DNA from: an uncultured Dialister sp.
GTDB lineage: Bacteria > Bacillota > Negativicutes > Veillonellales > Dialisteraceae
Direction: 5' to 3'
Length of the DNA: 64,000 nucleotides
Assembly: GCA_902462205.1 (NCBI GenBank)
Contig: CABQAR010000002.1
Location: 1-64,000 of the forward strand
Shown: in pieces, positions 8,275 through 16,350 of the stretch
Layout: each line of letters opens with the position of its first letter
Numbering within the stretch: position 1 is the stretch's first letter
Notes under the pieces: model-generated
Database searches by the model: none
Seen by the model: the letters and a program-made list of their open reading frames with translations, nothing else
What the model was told of the DNA's origin: nothing
Translations under genes and position numbers: made by a program

Positions 8275-8874
8275 TCAATCGCGTGCTTCGCTTTTCTTAT
8301 TGCTTTTACATAAACGGAGGATGCCAGCGCATTTCAGATAGGCCCGTTCTGCGGTACGTTCCGTAAATTCCCGGTGCGTCACGCACAGCCTGATTGTCAC
8401 AAAGGAAATCAGAAGGCCGAGAACGATGGCGCCAAGGATATCCGTCGGAAAGTGGACGAAAAGATAGAGCCTTGAAAAGGACACCAACATTGCCAGCGGA
8501 ATGGCGATACGCCCCCAGCTCCCGTTCGCCGCCGTCAGCACTGTCGCACCGATAACGGACGCCAGCGTGTGCCCCGAGGGGAACGAATAATCCCGCGGTA
8601 CGGAAATCAGCAGCTGTACGGCCGGATCAAGCCAGCACGGCCGGGGGCGGGCCACGAAATGTTTCAGGAATCCGTTCCCTATGAGGACTCCTGCCGCAAG
8701 GGCCGCAAGAAGCACGAGCCCCCAAAAACGATATTTTTTTGTAAAAAGAAGGATAAATCCCGATAAAATCCACACGACTCCATAGCCGCCGATGGTCGTC
8801 ACAAAAAGCATGAGATGATCCATCAGCCCGGAGCGCAGATTTTCCTGTATCCAATACAGAATTGACCAGTCCAT
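8275..8874 (-). CDS. PAP2 superfamily membrane phosphatase
   Basis: A 199-residue membrane phosphatase. It shows the three PAP2 motifs: KHFVARPRP (KX6RP), FPSGHT (PSGH) and SRLYLFVHFPTD (SRX5HX3D), between about five transmembrane helices. Relatives dephosphorylate undecaprenyl pyrophosphate, lipid A or phosphatidic acid at the outer face of the inner membrane. The start at 8874 follows GGAGG. It is downstream of the epimerase/ArnT-like pair, so an envelope-lipid role is likely but the substrate is open. Confidence 0.88.
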   Translation of the reverse strand: MDWSILYWIQENLRSGLMDHLMLFVTTIGGYGVVWILSGFILLFTKKYRFWGLVLLAALAAGVLIGNGFLKHFVARPRPCWLDPAVQLLISVPRDYSFPSGHTLASVIGATVLTAANGSWGRIAIPLAMLVSFSRLYLFVHFPTDILGAIVLGLLISFVTIRLCVTHREFTERTAERAYLKCAGILRLCKSNKKSEARD

Positions 8875-8991
8875 ACTATGCCTCCGTTCATTTTCATCCA
8901 AATGGCCTTATCCAGTGCTTTCATCCGTCCGCGCCTCTGCAGAGAACGCGTGCCGGAATCGGGAAGGCCCGTGGCCAAGAGTCTTTCCCGC

Positions 8992-9921
8992 TTATCTGCT
9001 TATTGTTTCAAAATAGGAATAGGTCCGTTCCAATCCCTTCTGCCAGTCCGTTTCCGGCTTCCATCGGAAAGACGCATATGCCTTCTCACCGGACAGGGCG
9101 GAGCGGAAGATATCCCCTTCCCTTGCCGCTCCGTATAGGACAGGCTGCCGGCTTCCGGAAATACGGAGAAGACGGTCCGCCGTTTCCTGAATGGTGACTT
9201 CCTTCCCTGTGCCCAGATTGCAGGTCACATCCGCTTTCTCTGCCAGAAGGCTTTTCTCTATGCCCCTGGCAATATCTCCGGCATAAATGAAATCCCGCGT
9301 CTGCCGTCCGTTTCCGTAAATCGTTACCGGCCGGTTTTCCGCCAGCGCTTTTGCGAAAATACTGATGACGCCCCCTTCTCCGCCATTTCCCTGACGTTCG
9401 CCGTATACATTGGCAAAACGGAAAATCGTGTAAGAAAGTCCGTACAGCTTATGGTACAGACGGATGTAATTTTCGCAGGTCATTTTGGACAGGCCGTAGA
9501 AAGACATCGGTGCCGGCATCTCCGTTTCCCGGATGGGCAGCCGGTCGGCAGGGACATCGCCGTATACCGCCGCGGAAGAGGAAAATATGATGCGTCCCAC
9601 GCCGTACTTCCTCGCGGCTTCCAGTATATTGACCGTCCCCTCCACATTATTTTCCATATCATTTTTCGGATCCATGAGCGAGGCGGGAACCATGGTCTGA
9701 GCCGCCAGATGGACAATGGCGTCGAAATGGCCGTCTTTGATTACATCCTGCGCGATCGGGCTGCGGATATCGCAGCAGACGAAATTGATGTCATCAGGAA
9801 TATTTGCCACCTGCCCGGTGGACAGGTTATCTAATACCGTAACATTGTGCGAGGATAGCAAGCCAGTCAGATGAGACCCTATAAACCCGGCCCCCCCGGT
9901 AATCAGTACTTTCATTTGCAT
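8992..9921 (-). CDS. NAD-dependent sugar-nucleotide epimerase, GalE-like
   Basis: A 309-residue extended short-chain dehydrogenase. GGAGFIGS near residue 10 is the NAD-binding GxxGxxG loop, and FYGLSKMTCE holds the YxxxK catalytic pair with the upstream SSSAAVYG serine. Substrates of close relatives are UDP-glucose/galactose or UDP-glucuronate. The 5' end overlaps the upstream glycosyltransferase gene by 95 bp, implying co-translation. ATG codons at residues 1 and 3 are both possible starts: GGAG is 3 nt from the first and 9 nt from the second, so 9915 may be the true start. It probably supplies an activated sugar for envelope glycosylation. Confidence 0.88.
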   Translation of the reverse strand: MQMKVLITGGAGFIGSHLTGLLSSHNVTVLDNLSTGQVANIPDDINFVCCDIRSPIAQDVIKDGHFDAIVHLAAQTMVPASLMDPKNDMENNVEGTVNILEAARKYGVGRIIFSSSAAVYGDVPADRLPIRETEMPAPMSFYGLSKMTCENYIRLYHKLYGLSYTIFRFANVYGERQGNGGEGGVISIFAKALAENRPVTIYGNGRQTRDFIYAGDIARGIEKSLLAEKADVTCNLGTGKEVTIQETADRLLRISGSRQPVLYGAAREGDIFRSALSGEKAYASFRWKPETDWQKGLERTYSYFETISR

Positions 9922-11323
9922 TTTCTCCTTCTACATCAATGATTTTCACTTCTTCAGTCGCTTTTTTCGGATAAAATACGGAAATATACCCTTCTTTCCC
10001 CTCTTTCAGCTGCTCTTCCGGATAGAGAGGCATGACATTCTTCGCATTCCATGACAGCGTCCCCGGTTCCATGCCGGCCATCTTCGCCTCAGGAACCAGC
10101 TGATAAATGGTCTTGCCGCTGTAAAACACGGTGGACGTCCTGTATCCGTTTTCATAAACGATCTTTTTGTTTCCCGTATCCATGGAAGCAAGGAGCAGTC
10201 CCGGCCCCTTACCGGAGCTGAGATAGGTGGCAATCGGCGCCACGGTGAGCACAAGGACGATGTAGACGGCGCCCGTGACGATGGCTTTCCATTTCACACC
10301 CACCGTATATTCGTCCAGTATTTTGGCCGAAAGGATGGCGAAGGCAAAAATGGACGGGAAGGTATAGGTCGTGTACTTGGTCGCAATGATCTGGAACACG
10401 AGGAGGACGGAAAACGCCCATATCAGAAGGAACTGCGTAATCGCATCCGCCCGTTTGAAGGACAGCTCATGCCTTTTCCATTTCCTGAAAAGGGTGGGAA
10501 TGGTGATGAAGCTCCACGGCATGAAGCCCACGAAATACATCATGATATAAAACCACCAGTGGTTCGTATTCTGATGCTCCGCCATGGTCGCCCGTAAAAA
10601 GTTATGGACGCCGAAGAAATTCAGAAGGAAATCCGTCCCGTGCTGCTGCACCATGTACGCATACCATGGAGCGCAGACGATGAGGAACAGCGCCAGCCCC
10701 GAAACCAGATGGACGTGGAGCATTTCTTTGATGTCCCTGCGCCAGAGCAGGAATACAAGGGCGGAAAAGCCGGGAAGCAGGAGGCCGATCGGCCCCTTGG
10801 TCAGAACGGCGAACACCGCGAAGATATAGCAAAGGTAATAATATTTCCTTGATTCCGTGTAGCCCAGATAGAAAGAGCTGACGGACATGCTCATGAACAG
10901 GAACAGTGTCGCATCGGTAATGACCGTCTTGGAAAGGAGCCAGAACTCAAAGGACGTCATCAGGATGATCGCGGACAGCCAGCCGATTTTGCGTCCGTAG
11001 ATTCTGGAGGCAAACCAGTAGGTGTACAGCACGGACAATGTGCCAAGGATCACGGAGGGGAGGCGTGCCGCAAATTCATTGAACCCGAGGGCCGCGAAAG
11101 ACGCTGACAGCTCCCAGTAATAGAAAATCGGCTTGTCATACCAGTACCGTCCGTAAATCTGCGGAGACATCCAGTCGCCGGAAAGGACCATTTCCTTGGC
11201 GGTCAGCGCGTAATTGGATTCCGCCGTATCCGTGATGGCCGCCAGATTGTTCCCTATCAGAAATAAAAACCCCGAAATAATGATTAAAAGCAGATAGGGA
11301 TGCTTTTTTAAATATTCTGTCAT
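9827..11323 (-). CDS. ArnT/PMT-like family 39 membrane glycosyltransferase
   Basis: A 498-residue integral-membrane transferase with about 11-12 helices. The luminal motif DTAESNYALTAKEM (32-45) with acidic D32/E35, the YDKPI element (62-66) and the repeated aromatic helices match the PMT_2/ArnT clan, which moves sugars from undecaprenyl carriers to lipid A or other acceptors. AGGAGG precedes the ATG at 11323; an in-frame ATG 15 nt earlier is part of that ribosome site. The end overlaps the epimerase gene by 95 bp. Its position divergent to a PmrAB-like sensor pair suggests inducible surface modification, possibly against cationic peptides. Confidence 0.85.
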   Translation of the reverse strand: MTEYLKKHPYLLLIIISGFLFLIGNNLAAITDTAESNYALTAKEMVLSGDWMSPQIYGRYWYDKPIFYYWELSASFAALGFNEFAARLPSVILGTLSVLYTYWFASRIYGRKIGWLSAIILMTSFEFWLLSKTVITDATLFLFMSMSVSSFYLGYTESRKYYYLCYIFAVFAVLTKGPIGLLLPGFSALVFLLWRRDIKEMLHVHLVSGLALFLIVCAPWYAYMVQQHGTDFLLNFFGVHNFLRATMAEHQNTNHWWFYIMMYFVGFMPWSFITIPTLFRKWKRHELSFKRADAITQFLLIWAFSVLLVFQIIATKYTTYTFPSIFAFAILSAKILDEYTVGVKWKAIVTGAVYIVLVLTVAPIATYLSSGKGPGLLLASMDTGNKKIVYENGYRTSTVFYSGKTIYQLVPEAKMAGMEPGTLSWNAKNVMPLYPEEQLKEGKEGYISVFYPKKATEEVKIIDVEGENANESTDYRGGRVYRVSSDWLAILAQCYGIR

Positions 11324-11383
11324 ATTTGACCTCCTCATCTATGACTACGATACCCCGAAAACTTGAACACATTGTTTCCTGTC

Positions 11384-11400
11384 TTTAAACAAAATTTAAA
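11384..11400. promoter_or_regulatory. PmrA-box-like direct repeat TTTAAA-N5-TTTAAA
   Basis: Two TTTAAA hexamers 11 bp apart lie between the ArnT-like gene and the two-component operon. The spacing and pattern match the YTTAAK-N5-YTTAAK box of PmrA and, more broadly, the 11-bp repeats bound by OmpR-family regulators. It lies immediately upstream of the -35 position of the kinase promoter. Confidence 0.6.
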
Positions 11401-11426
11401 TTCTGTTCATTCCGCTGGAATAAGCA

Positions 11427-11432
11427 TATAAT
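11427..11432 (+). promoter_or_regulatory. -10 element (TATAAT) of the kinase/regulator operon
   Basis: A consensus TATAAT 43 bp before the kinase start. The hexamer 17 bp upstream (TGTTCA, 11404-11409) is a poor -35, as expected for a promoter needing an activator bound at the adjacent TTTAAA repeat. Confidence 0.55.
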
Positions 11433-11474
11433 TTAATATATGGTAAGGATAGAAAATACTTATCCGGAGGAATT

Positions 11475-12953
11475 ATGACAATCAAGCGAAGGCTCCTCAT
11501 TTCCCATCTGATCATGTTCATCGTGCCCGTCGTGATGGCCGTCATCGTTGCCGTCGTCCTTTTCACGGGCGCCATCGTATTGAGCCGCGGCGATAACCAC
11601 CTGCATCTGGAAAGCATGGCCAAATGCACGAGGGCTGCGGAAATTTCATACCATATCTTTTTCCACGGCGATCTGGAGCACCCGAAGGATTCATGGGGCG
11701 AAAGTCTGGTCTACATGCTTTCCCCGAAACAGAACATGATCCTCATCACAAAAAACTCGACACCCATTTACCATTACGGAAACAGGGACTATCTGCCCCA
11801 GCTCGCTCAGCTGCCGCTGGATGAATTGAAAAATCCCTCCAGTCCCGAGACGGATACGTATATCCATGCGGAGAACGACTCTTTCTATTATGCCAGAAAA
11901 GCCACGTTTGAGAATACACCCTATTATTTTTACTTCATTTCCAACCATGTCCGCAGGGAATACAATCCGGGTGACGAGGCTGTAGAGCACTTGTTCCACG
12001 GCACCATGTGGATTATTTACGGCTCGATCATCCTGATCATCATACTGACGAGCCGTTTCCTCTCCTCTTTCATGATCCGCCATATCGTCCCCCCTTTGGA
12101 AGACCTGAAACAGGGAGCGGCGGAAGTGCAGGCAGGCAATCTTTCCGTCCGCCTCACCCATAAGGAAAATGATGAATACAGGCCCGTGTTCCATTCTTTC
12201 AACCTAATGGCGGAAAAGCTCTACCAGTCTCTCCGCGCACGGGAGGAAGAAGAAGAAAGCAGGAAGGAACTGATCGCCAGCATTTCCCATGACATACGCA
12301 CGCCCCTGACGGTCATCAAAGCCTATGCAGAAGGACTGCGTGACGGCGTCGCGGCCACGGAAGAGAAAAAAGAGAAATATCTTTCCGTCATCTGCAAGCG
12401 CACCGACGACCTGGACCGCATGATCAACCAGCTTTTTGAACTCTCCAAGCTGGATATAGGCTCCAAGGCCTATACGGAGGAAGTATTCGACCTCGGCAGC
12501 GTCCTTCTCTCCTTTGCGGAAGATAATAAATCCTCCTTCATGGAAAAAGGGCTTTCCATTTCCTGCCGGGCAGAAGGACCTGTCCTCATCCGGGGAAGCC
12601 GGCTTCTGATGAACCGCATCCTCACCAACCTTGCAGTGAACAGCGCCAAATACAAGACGGCGGAAGAATGCCATCTCACACTGGATCTCCGCCATGACGA
12701 TACGGACGCCGTCCTTTCCGTTTCCGATGACGGCCCCGGCGTGCCGGAAGAATCCATCCACCACCTGTTCGATCCTTTCTACCGGACAGACAGGGCGAGA
12801 AGCCGCACGGAAGACGGAAGCGGCCTCGGCATGACGATCATCCAGAAAGCCGTCCGCCTGATGAAGGGAACCGTGGTGGCAAAGAACCGGGAGCCCCACG
12901 GCCTGACAGTAGAAATCAAGCTGCCGCTTGAGAAGGGAGTTTCCAAACCATGA
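11475..12953 (+). CDS. Sensor histidine kinase of a two-component system
   Basis: A 492-residue membrane kinase. TM1 (about 10-36) and TM2 (about 177-200) bracket a roughly 140-residue extracytoplasmic sensor domain without recognised family. A HAMP linker follows (about 200-255), then HisKA with the phosphoacceptor in SISHDIRTPL (His272) and an HATPase domain with the N box (LTNLAVNSAKY), DDGPGVP and GSGLGM motifs. GGAGGA precedes the start. The stop overlaps the response regulator start (ATGA). Divergent placement to an ArnT-like transferase suggests it senses an envelope stress; the signal is unknown. Confidence 0.93.
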   Translation: MTIKRRLLISHLIMFIVPVVMAVIVAVVLFTGAIVLSRGDNHLHLESMAKCTRAAEISYHIFFHGDLEHPKDSWGESLVYMLSPKQNMILITKNSTPIYHYGNRDYLPQLAQLPLDELKNPSSPETDTYIHAENDSFYYARKATFENTPYYFYFISNHVRREYNPGDEAVEHLFHGTMWIIYGSIILIIILTSRFLSSFMIRHIVPPLEDLKQGAAEVQAGNLSVRLTHKENDEYRPVFHSFNLMAEKLYQSLRAREEEEESRKELIASISHDIRTPLTVIKAYAEGLRDGVAATEEKKEKYLSVICKRTDDLDRMINQLFELSKLDIGSKAYTEEVFDLGSVLLSFAEDNKSSFMEKGLSISCRAEGPVLIRGSRLLMNRILTNLAVNSAKYKTAEECHLTLDLRHDDTDAVLSVSDDGPGVPEESIHHLFDPFYRTDRARSRTEDGSGLGMTIIQKAVRLMKGTVVAKNREPHGLTVEIKLPLEKGVSKP

Positions 12954-13639
12954 AAAAAGTGCTCATCATCGAAGACGACAAATCCATCGCTGAAATCGAA
13001 AAAGATTATCTGGAGCTTTCCGGACTGGAATCCGAAATCGTGGACAACGGGCCGGGCGGTATCGAAGCCGCCCTTTCCGGCGATTACGGCCTGATCCTTT
13101 TGGACCTCATGCTTCCCGGCATCGACGGATTCGAAGTCTGCCGCAAGCTGCGGGATAAAATCGACATCCCCATCATGATCGTCAGCGCCAGGCGGGATGA
13201 TATAGATAAAATCAGAAGCCTCGGATTCGGTGCCGATGATTATATCGAGAAGCCGTTTTCCCCTGCCGTACTGGCTGCCAAGGTGAAATCGCAGCTCGCC
13301 CAGTATGAGCGTCTCAAAGGCGCGCCGAAAGAAAACACGGGAATCATCACCATCGGCGACATCGTTCTGAATTCCTCCACCCATATCGTCACCGTCCGCG
13401 GAGAAAACAAGCTCCTGCCGAATAAGGAATTCCAGCTCCTCGAATTTTTGATGATCAATGCGGATATCGTATTCAGCCGCGAAACCATTTATAACAGGAT
13501 CTGGGGCATGGATTCTCTGGGAAATACCGCCACCGTGCCCGTCCACATCAACCGCATCCGCGATGCCGTGGAGGAGGATCCGGCCAATCCGAAGCACATC
13601 CTCACCATCTGGGGCGTCGGCTATAAATTCAATCCGTAA
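12950..13639 (+). CDS. OmpR/PhoB-family response regulator
   Basis: A 229-residue regulator. The receiver domain (1-120) has acidic residues IEDD, phosphoacceptor Asp52 (LLDLMLP), a Ser in MIVSA and Lys101 (EKPF). The C-terminal winged helix (about 132-227) ends with the family-typical WGVGYKF. It forms a coupled pair with the kinase (4-bp ATGA overlap). Members bind tandem half-sites about 11 bp apart, which fits the TTTAAA repeat upstream of the operon; autoregulation and control of the divergent ArnT-like gene are inferred. Confidence 0.94.
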   Translation: MKKVLIIEDDKSIAEIEKDYLELSGLESEIVDNGPGGIEAALSGDYGLILLDLMLPGIDGFEVCRKLRDKIDIPIMIVSARRDDIDKIRSLGFGADDYIEKPFSPAVLAAKVKSQLAQYERLKGAPKENTGIITIGDIVLNSSTHIVTVRGENKLLPNKEFQLLEFLMINADIVFSRETIYNRIWGMDSLGNTATVPVHINRIRDAVEEDPANPKHILTIWGVGYKFNP

Positions 13640-13652
13640 CACGGCTTTTAAC

Positions 13653-13688
13653 AGGACCTTTGCAAAAATCGCATGGGTCTTTTTATTT
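13653..13688 (+). terminator. Weak terminator after the two-component operon
   Basis: GGACC...GGGTC arms with an inner GC/GC pair, followed by TTTTTATTTT. The stem is short, so some readthrough into the lyase gene is possible. Confidence 0.4.
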
Positions 13689-13758
13689 TCCCACTACTTC
13701 CTTCCCTGCTTTTTTTGATAGAATAAAGGCAGAAAATAACATATAAAAGGAGAATGCC

Positions 13759-15246
13759 ATGAAAACTTCCCTGCTTGCCCTTGCCCTCTGCACCGCCCTG
13801 TCAGGCTCCGTCTTTGCAGAATCCGCTCCCCGTGACAATTTCTACTGGCTCGGCCAGATTAATAAAGCGTCCGACATCATCAACACCGATGAAGGACTCC
13901 TGACCGAACAGGAAGGCCATGATTTCGCCAGAGGGATACAAAAGGTCCTGACGGAAGGAAACAGACCTGACGGCGACCGCCCGTCCAACGTCGTCGCCTT
14001 CGAGCCGTACCTCATCAAGGCCGCCGGACCGCAGGTGACGAAAATCCATGCCGGCCGTTCCTCCCAGGACATGCTCACCACCGTGGGCATCATGGAACAG
14101 CGGGAACATCTCATCGCGCTGGCGGAATCTCTGAACAGGCTCCAGCATTCCTTCATCACGCTGGCGGAAGCCAATAAGGAAACCATCATCCCGAATTACA
14201 CGAACGGAGTCGCCGCACAGCCGAATTCCCTCGCCCATTACCTGCTGGCCTATGCGAACGCCTATAACCGCGACATGCAGCGGATCAGGGAATATTACGT
14301 CCGACTGAACCGTTCCCCGATGGGCGCCACCGTCCTGAACGGCACGGGCTGGCCACTCAACCGCGACCGCATGGCGGATTACCTTGGCTTCGACGGTATC
14401 GCCTACAACACTTATGACGCAGGCCAGGTATTTCCGCAGGAAGCCCCCATCGAAACAGGCGGCATCACTTCCGCGATCGCCATCCACACGACGAGCTTCA
14501 TCGAAGAAATCATGCAGCAGTATGCCCAGCCCCGTCCATGGATCCTTTTGAAGGAAGGAAACGGAAATACTTATGTCTCCAGCGCTATGCCACAGAAACG
14601 GAATCCGGGCATACTGAACAGCTGCCGCACAGACGCCTCCACCCTTCTCGGAATGGCTGTCGAAGCCTCTTTCCGTTCCCACAATATCCCGGCAGGCATG
14701 GCGGACGGCAGGCTGAACGGCAGGAAGGATTTATTCCCCGCCGCCACCCAGGTCGTACAGGGCCTTGACCGCATCATAAACAATCTGGATATCCGCCCTG
14801 ACCGTGCCTATGAAGAGCTCAATCTGGACTGGACCTGCGCGCAGGAAATCGCGGACGTCCTCATGAAGAAGCACGGCATCCCGTTCCGTACCGGCCATCA
14901 CTTCGCTTCCGAAATCGTCACCTACGCAAGGACGAATAATATCACGCCTTCCGATTTCACCTACGAAGCGGCGAAAAAGGTATACAGCAGCGTCGTCACC
15001 AACGATCCCGTCCTGCCGCAGACCTTCCCGATGACGGAAGACGAATGGACGGCGGCCAAAGATCCCCGTTCCATCGTCCACAACCGTGCCGTGAAAGGCG
15101 GCCCGCAGCCGGCGGAGCTGGATAAAATGATTTCCATGGCCAAAGCCGATCTGGCAGATAACGAAAGCTGGGTCAAAGATATTTCCGATAAACTGCGGAA
15201 CGCAGAAAACAGGCTGAACGGTGATTTCCAGCAGATGCTGAAATAA
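13759..15246 (+). CDS. Exported lyase of the argininosuccinate lyase/fumarase superfamily
   Basis: A 495-residue protein with a clear signal peptide (1-20, cut near VFA-ES), unusual because this superfamily is normally cytoplasmic. The body aligns by motif with argininosuccinate lyase: HAGRSSQDM (98-105) at the GRSRND position, AQPNSLAHYLLAYA (153-166), and the signature loop SSAMPQKRNP (274-283) that carries the catalytic Ser. The region of the general-acid His (YTHLQ in argininosuccinate lyase) reads YTNGV, so that His is Asn149 here and the reaction may differ. GGAG precedes the ATG. It lies downstream of the two-component system and upstream of two small envelope proteins. Confidence 0.8.
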   Translation: MKTSLLALALCTALSGSVFAESAPRDNFYWLGQINKASDIINTDEGLLTEQEGHDFARGIQKVLTEGNRPDGDRPSNVVAFEPYLIKAAGPQVTKIHAGRSSQDMLTTVGIMEQREHLIALAESLNRLQHSFITLAEANKETIIPNYTNGVAAQPNSLAHYLLAYANAYNRDMQRIREYYVRLNRSPMGATVLNGTGWPLNRDRMADYLGFDGIAYNTYDAGQVFPQEAPIETGGITSAIAIHTTSFIEEIMQQYAQPRPWILLKEGNGNTYVSSAMPQKRNPGILNSCRTDASTLLGMAVEASFRSHNIPAGMADGRLNGRKDLFPAATQVVQGLDRIINNLDIRPDRAYEELNLDWTCAQEIADVLMKKHGIPFRTGHHFASEIVTYARTNNITPSDFTYEAAKKVYSSVVTNDPVLPQTFPMTEDEWTAAKDPRSIVHNRAVKGGPQPAELDKMISMAKADLADNESWVKDISDKLRNAENRLNGDFQQMLK

Positions 15247-15262
15247 AATCATCTGCGAAACG

Positions 15263-15315
15263 CGGCGTGGCTGTATGCCGCATATGTCTGTACGGGGTGT
15301 CCTCTTTCGGACACC
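15263..15315 (+). other. Two intergenic hairpins before the beta-repeat gene
   Basis: GCGGC...GCCGC and a perfect GGTGTCC-6-GGACACC hairpin (15296-15315) lie between the lyase stop and the next ribosome site. Neither has a T run, so processing or mRNA stabilisation is more likely than termination. Confidence 0.4.
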
Positions 15316-15337
15316 GATTGTCCAAGGAGGTGCTGTC

Positions 15338-15664
15338 ATGAAAAAAACTCTGGCCTTATTCCTGTCCCTCACATTCTTTGCCTTCGGCATGACTGCCCAG
15401 GCCGCAAGCCGTGTCAATGCGGATGGATACTATAAGGGAATCCGTCTGGCAGGAAAAGTCCGCATCGTCGAACATTTCCCGGACATCAAAGTCAAAGTGG
15501 TGACCGCTTTTCCCGATCTGAAGGTCAAGGTTGTCGAAGCCTTCCCGGATAAGGTGGGCGAATGGAAATTCGTCGAGCATGGAGAGGACTTCACCGTGCA
15601 GTTCGTGACTGCCTTCGAGGATATCCGCATCCAGTATGTGGAAGCATTTCCCGGCGTAAAGTAA
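15338..15664 (+). CDS. Small exported protein made of short beta-strand repeats
   Basis: 108 residues; GGAGG precedes the ATG at 15338. Residues 1-22 are a signal peptide (cut near AQA). The mature part repeats a unit of about 11 residues built on V-x-V-V-x-x-F-P-D: VRIVEHFPDI, VKVVTAFPDL, VKVVEAFPDK, then WKFVEHGEDF, VQFVTAFEDI and IQYVEAFPGV. Such short strand repeats resemble beta-prism or solenoid proteins (for example DUF6150-like sequences), but I cannot name a family with confidence. Its place after the exported lyase suggests a periplasmic role. Confidence 0.7.
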   Translation: MKKTLALFLSLTFFAFGMTAQAASRVNADGYYKGIRLAGKVRIVEHFPDIKVKVVTAFPDLKVKVVEAFPDKVGEWKFVEHGEDFTVQFVTAFEDIRIQYVEAFPGVK

Positions 15665-15733
15665 AATAAAGCCATATACATGGATGGATCCCCTGTTTCC
15701 GTGCAAACCCGGATCAATCATCAGAAAGAGAGC

Positions 15734-16297
15734 ATGATGAACGAAAAAAATATCTTATTTGTAGTAACGAAAATAGAAGACCTTCCCCATTCAGAGGAAG
15801 TCCTTTCCCATCTCAGCAAGGGTTCTCCGTTCCGAATCATTCCCCTCACCGCCGAGCAGTGGCAGTTCCAGAGGAACTCCTTCAAGGACAGTGACAAAGT
15901 CCTTTTCATCGGAAACATCGCTCCTGTCCTCCCCCTTCAGCAGAAAATGCCGTTGAAATATGATCAATTCGGCATCCGCTATGGGTGGCTCGGCAACAGG
16001 GCTGCCCTGATCTGCGACCGGTCCGGGGTAAAAGACAGAGACGTTTATCATCGCTTTTTAAACCAGTTCAGAAAAGAAACCGCTTTCACCGACGAACTGA
16101 AAGAATCCAAGGACAAGGACATTCTGGATATCCTTGCCATGGTCGCCTTCGCCTTCATCGTTCCTTTCGGCATCCTTGCCGTGGGAGGAAAGCTCCTCAA
16201 GGACTATTTCGAAAACGAAGGCCATGTGAAAAAGCAGCAGTATATCTTTGGCATCTTCCATTTTTATAAATACCATTTGAAGGAATTCATGGAATAA
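15734..16297 (+). CDS. Unrecognised membrane-anchored protein
   Basis: About 187 residues with a start at 15734 or 15737 (tandem ATG) after AGAGAG. The first 140 residues are soluble-looking, and a single hydrophobic stretch (about 132-150, ILAMVAFAFIVPFGILAVGG) is followed by a basic, aromatic tail. No signal peptide and no known domain were recognised. It follows the beta-repeat gene by 69 bp and ends at a strong terminator, so the lyase, repeat protein and this gene may share a transcript. Confidence 0.6.
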   Translation: MMNEKNILFVVTKIEDLPHSEEVLSHLSKGSPFRIIPLTAEQWQFQRNSFKDSDKVLFIGNIAPVLPLQQKMPLKYDQFGIRYGWLGNRAALICDRSGVKDRDVYHRFLNQFRKETAFTDELKESKDKDILDILAMVAFAFIVPFGILAVGGKLLKDYFENEGHVKKQQYIFGIFHFYKYHLKEFME

Positions 16298-16302
16298 GCA
16301 GC

Positions 16303-16347
16303 AAAAAACTGCCGTGCACGGGACAATCCCCGGCATGGCAGTTTTTT
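16303..16347. terminator. Bidirectional terminator between convergent genes
   Basis: AAAAAACTGCC...GGCAGTTTTTT with an inner GGG/CCC stem. It serves both the plus-strand gene ending at 16297 and the minus-strand MocR gene ending at 16351. Confidence 0.85.
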
Positions 16348-16350
16348 ATT

